33,891 bases of DNA from Tychonema sp. LEGE 07203 (GTDB lineage Bacteria; Cyanobacteriota; Cyanobacteriia; Cyanobacteriales; Microcoleaceae), in NCBI RefSeq assembly GCF_015207285.1, contig NZ_JADEXD010000059.1, forward strand, positions 1 through 33,891, given 5' to 3'. The notes under the pieces were generated by a model. That model did no database searches and was not told the origin of the DNA. It saw only the letters and a program-made list of their open reading frames with translations. Shown here one piece after another: positions 32,897 to 33,891 of the stretch (position 1 is the first letter of the stretch; the number at the start of each line of letters is the position of its first letter). Made by a program: the position numbers and the translations under genes.

Positions 32897-33891
32897 TTAA
32901 CCATAACCCAGGATTAGCTGACTGCGCTGAACTTGCAGAAGCTGAATTTCCTGCTGGCTGACTTGTTCGAGCATGAACGCGAGATGTTCGGGTTTGAGCA
33001 AGTTGCCATCGCTGCGGCAACTGCCGGTATAGCGCAAAACGGCTCTACCTTCGGATGTACCGCCACAGGCAGAGGCGCTGCTGGCCGGTAGCTGCTCTAC
33101 AAGTTCGAGTTTGTGGAGCCGATCGCGCAAATTGACATTTTTAGTTTTTCCCGACTTAGTAGTGTGCACCCGCCAAAAAGCCTCTGTTTGGACTATCGCC
33201 CCTACCCAAGCTTCCCAGTTAGCCCTAGAATCGCCGGAGACAGCAGTTGAATTTTCACCTTCAAAGTCGCCATTTTCTGCCAGCGGGCCTGTTGCTGCGA
33301 CAGTAACGATATACTCAGCCGCTTCTAACAACTGGTTAGCAGAAGGAGCTTTGAGGTCGATCTGTTCCACCCGGTAAATCGGGATATTTGCTGGCAGAGT
33401 CGCTGCCATTTTTTCCCGAAACACCTCAATATCGATCGGCTCCGTCAGCTCAAAATCAGCAATTTCCCCTGTGCTGGTGACACCCAGAGGCAGAGCATTT
33501 GCTACAGAAATCCGAGGATTCGGGTGAAAGCCGCCGGTAAACGAAATCGGCAAATTGGCGCGGCGGACAACTCGATCGAACAATCGCAGCAAATCCAAAT
33601 GACCCACCAAAGCCATATCGCCCACCTTCCCGAACCAAACCCGAACGCGCTGTTGCCGCTCAGTATTCGGCACAAACTCACCCGCAAACTCCGGAATTGG
33701 CAGCGCCTCCACAACCACATTGTGTCCGAAATCCGTGCCGCAAACCCCGCAGCGCGAACACCCTTCAAAGGAACAGTCAGGAACCGTCGCCGCTTCCAAA
33801 GCATGAAGCAAGTCATTTTTCAGCCAGTTTTTGTCGATCCCCGTGTCTAAGTGATCCCAAGGCAAAGGTCGATCGAGGGAGAGGGGGAGAG
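32897..33891 (-). CDS. C-terminal part of a B12-binding radical-SAM protein (TIGR03960/DUF2344 type)
   Basis: The frame is open to the window edge, so only the C-terminal ~331 residues are seen; the radical-SAM and B12 domains would lie beyond. Features: PWDHLDTGID, as at the end of TIGR03960 proteins; a Cys cluster (CSFEGCSRCGVCG); then the DUF2344/TIGR03936 domain with RVRVWFGKVGDMALVGHLDLLRLFDRVVRRANLP and FHPNPRISVANALPLGVTSTGE. The exact reaction is unknown; tRNA or cofactor modification has been proposed for such proteins. The frame contains a Leu-Pro-Ser-rich piece (LPLSLDRP) encoded by GAGAGGG-type repeat DNA. A TTG at 33865 is in frame but is not the start. It lies upstream of rne on the same strand. 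Confidence 0.85.
   Translation of the reverse strand, partial: LPLSLDRPLPWDHLDTGIDKNWLKNDLLHALEAATVPDCSFEGCSRCGVCGTDFGHNVVVEALPIPEFAGEFVPNTERQQRVRVWFGKVGDMALVGHLDLLRLFDRVVRRANLPISFTGGFHPNPRISVANALPLGVTSTGEIADFELTEPIDIEVFREKMAATLPANIPIYRVEQIDLKAPSANQLLEAAEYIVTVAATGPLAENGDFEGENSTAVSGDSRANWEAWVGAIVQTEAFWRVHTTKSGKTKNVNLRDRLHKLELVEQLPASSASACGGTSEGRAVLRYTGSCRSDGNLLKPEHLAFMLEQVSQQEIQLLQVQRSQLILGYG

Noticed and set aside
1..33891. tRNA, rRNA or tmRNA genes
   Set aside because: No cloverleaf with a TTCGANNC arm or rRNA-like segment was recognised by eye in the gene-free stretches; a dedicated scan could still find one.

Overview
The window looks like chromosomal DNA of a filamentous, non-heterocystous cyanobacterium of the Microcoleus/Oscillatoria/Phormidium type. 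The signs are: HIP1 octamers GCGATCGC (for example 5321-5328, 8712-8719, 20035-20042, 24484-24491); many heptameric STRR repeats between genes; a DUF1816 protein; a cyanobacterial RNase E with a terminal Arg-rich motif; and a very large Ser/Thr-kinase/ATPase/histidine-kinase fusion. The genus is an inference from these features, not from a database match.

Layout. 1-2.6 kb: start of an alpha/beta hydrolase (minus), gatA (minus), and a stand-alone IS630-type helix-turn-helix gene with its own terminator. 2.6-6.3 kb: a beta-lactamase-like serine hydrolase, a repeat-rich gap, an alpha/beta hydrolase and a DUF1816 gene. 6.6-9.4 kb (all minus): rlmB, mrnC and a STAS-domain gene. 9.5-13.5 kb: carA, a secreted retropepsin-like protease, a second repeat-rich gap and trpD. 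13.5-26.4 kb: about 13 kb of signalling: a five-PAS histidine kinase (plus) converging on a REC-PAS-adenylate cyclase and a single REC protein, then the 1960-residue kinase fusion. 26.7-28.6 kb: a flavin amine oxidase. 28.8-33.9 kb (all minus): rnhB, rne, a 1-kb gap, and the C-terminal part of a radical-SAM protein that runs off the window.

How the genes may work together. mrnC and rlmB both act on 23S rRNA. rne and rnhB overlap by 8 nt and are probably co-transcribed. The two REC genes share an ATGA start/stop overlap, look like duplicates, and lie between two histidine kinases whose partners they could be; the output would be cAMP. carA, trpD and gatA are ordinary metabolic and translation genes.

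The most unusual theme is repeat DNA. Heptameric and other short repeats fill the gaps and also appear to extend into coding sequence: the C-termini of CarA and the cyclase, a linker in TrpD, the N-terminus of RNase HII, an Arg-Asp tract in RlmB, a Ser-Asn-Glu tract in RNase E, and a linker in the radical-SAM protein. Two diverged copies of a ~108-nt double-hairpin element were also found, with their hairpin cores exchanged, plus a nested inverted-repeat element at 17538-17723. I found no tRNA, rRNA, CRISPR array, complete transposon or clearly new defence system.
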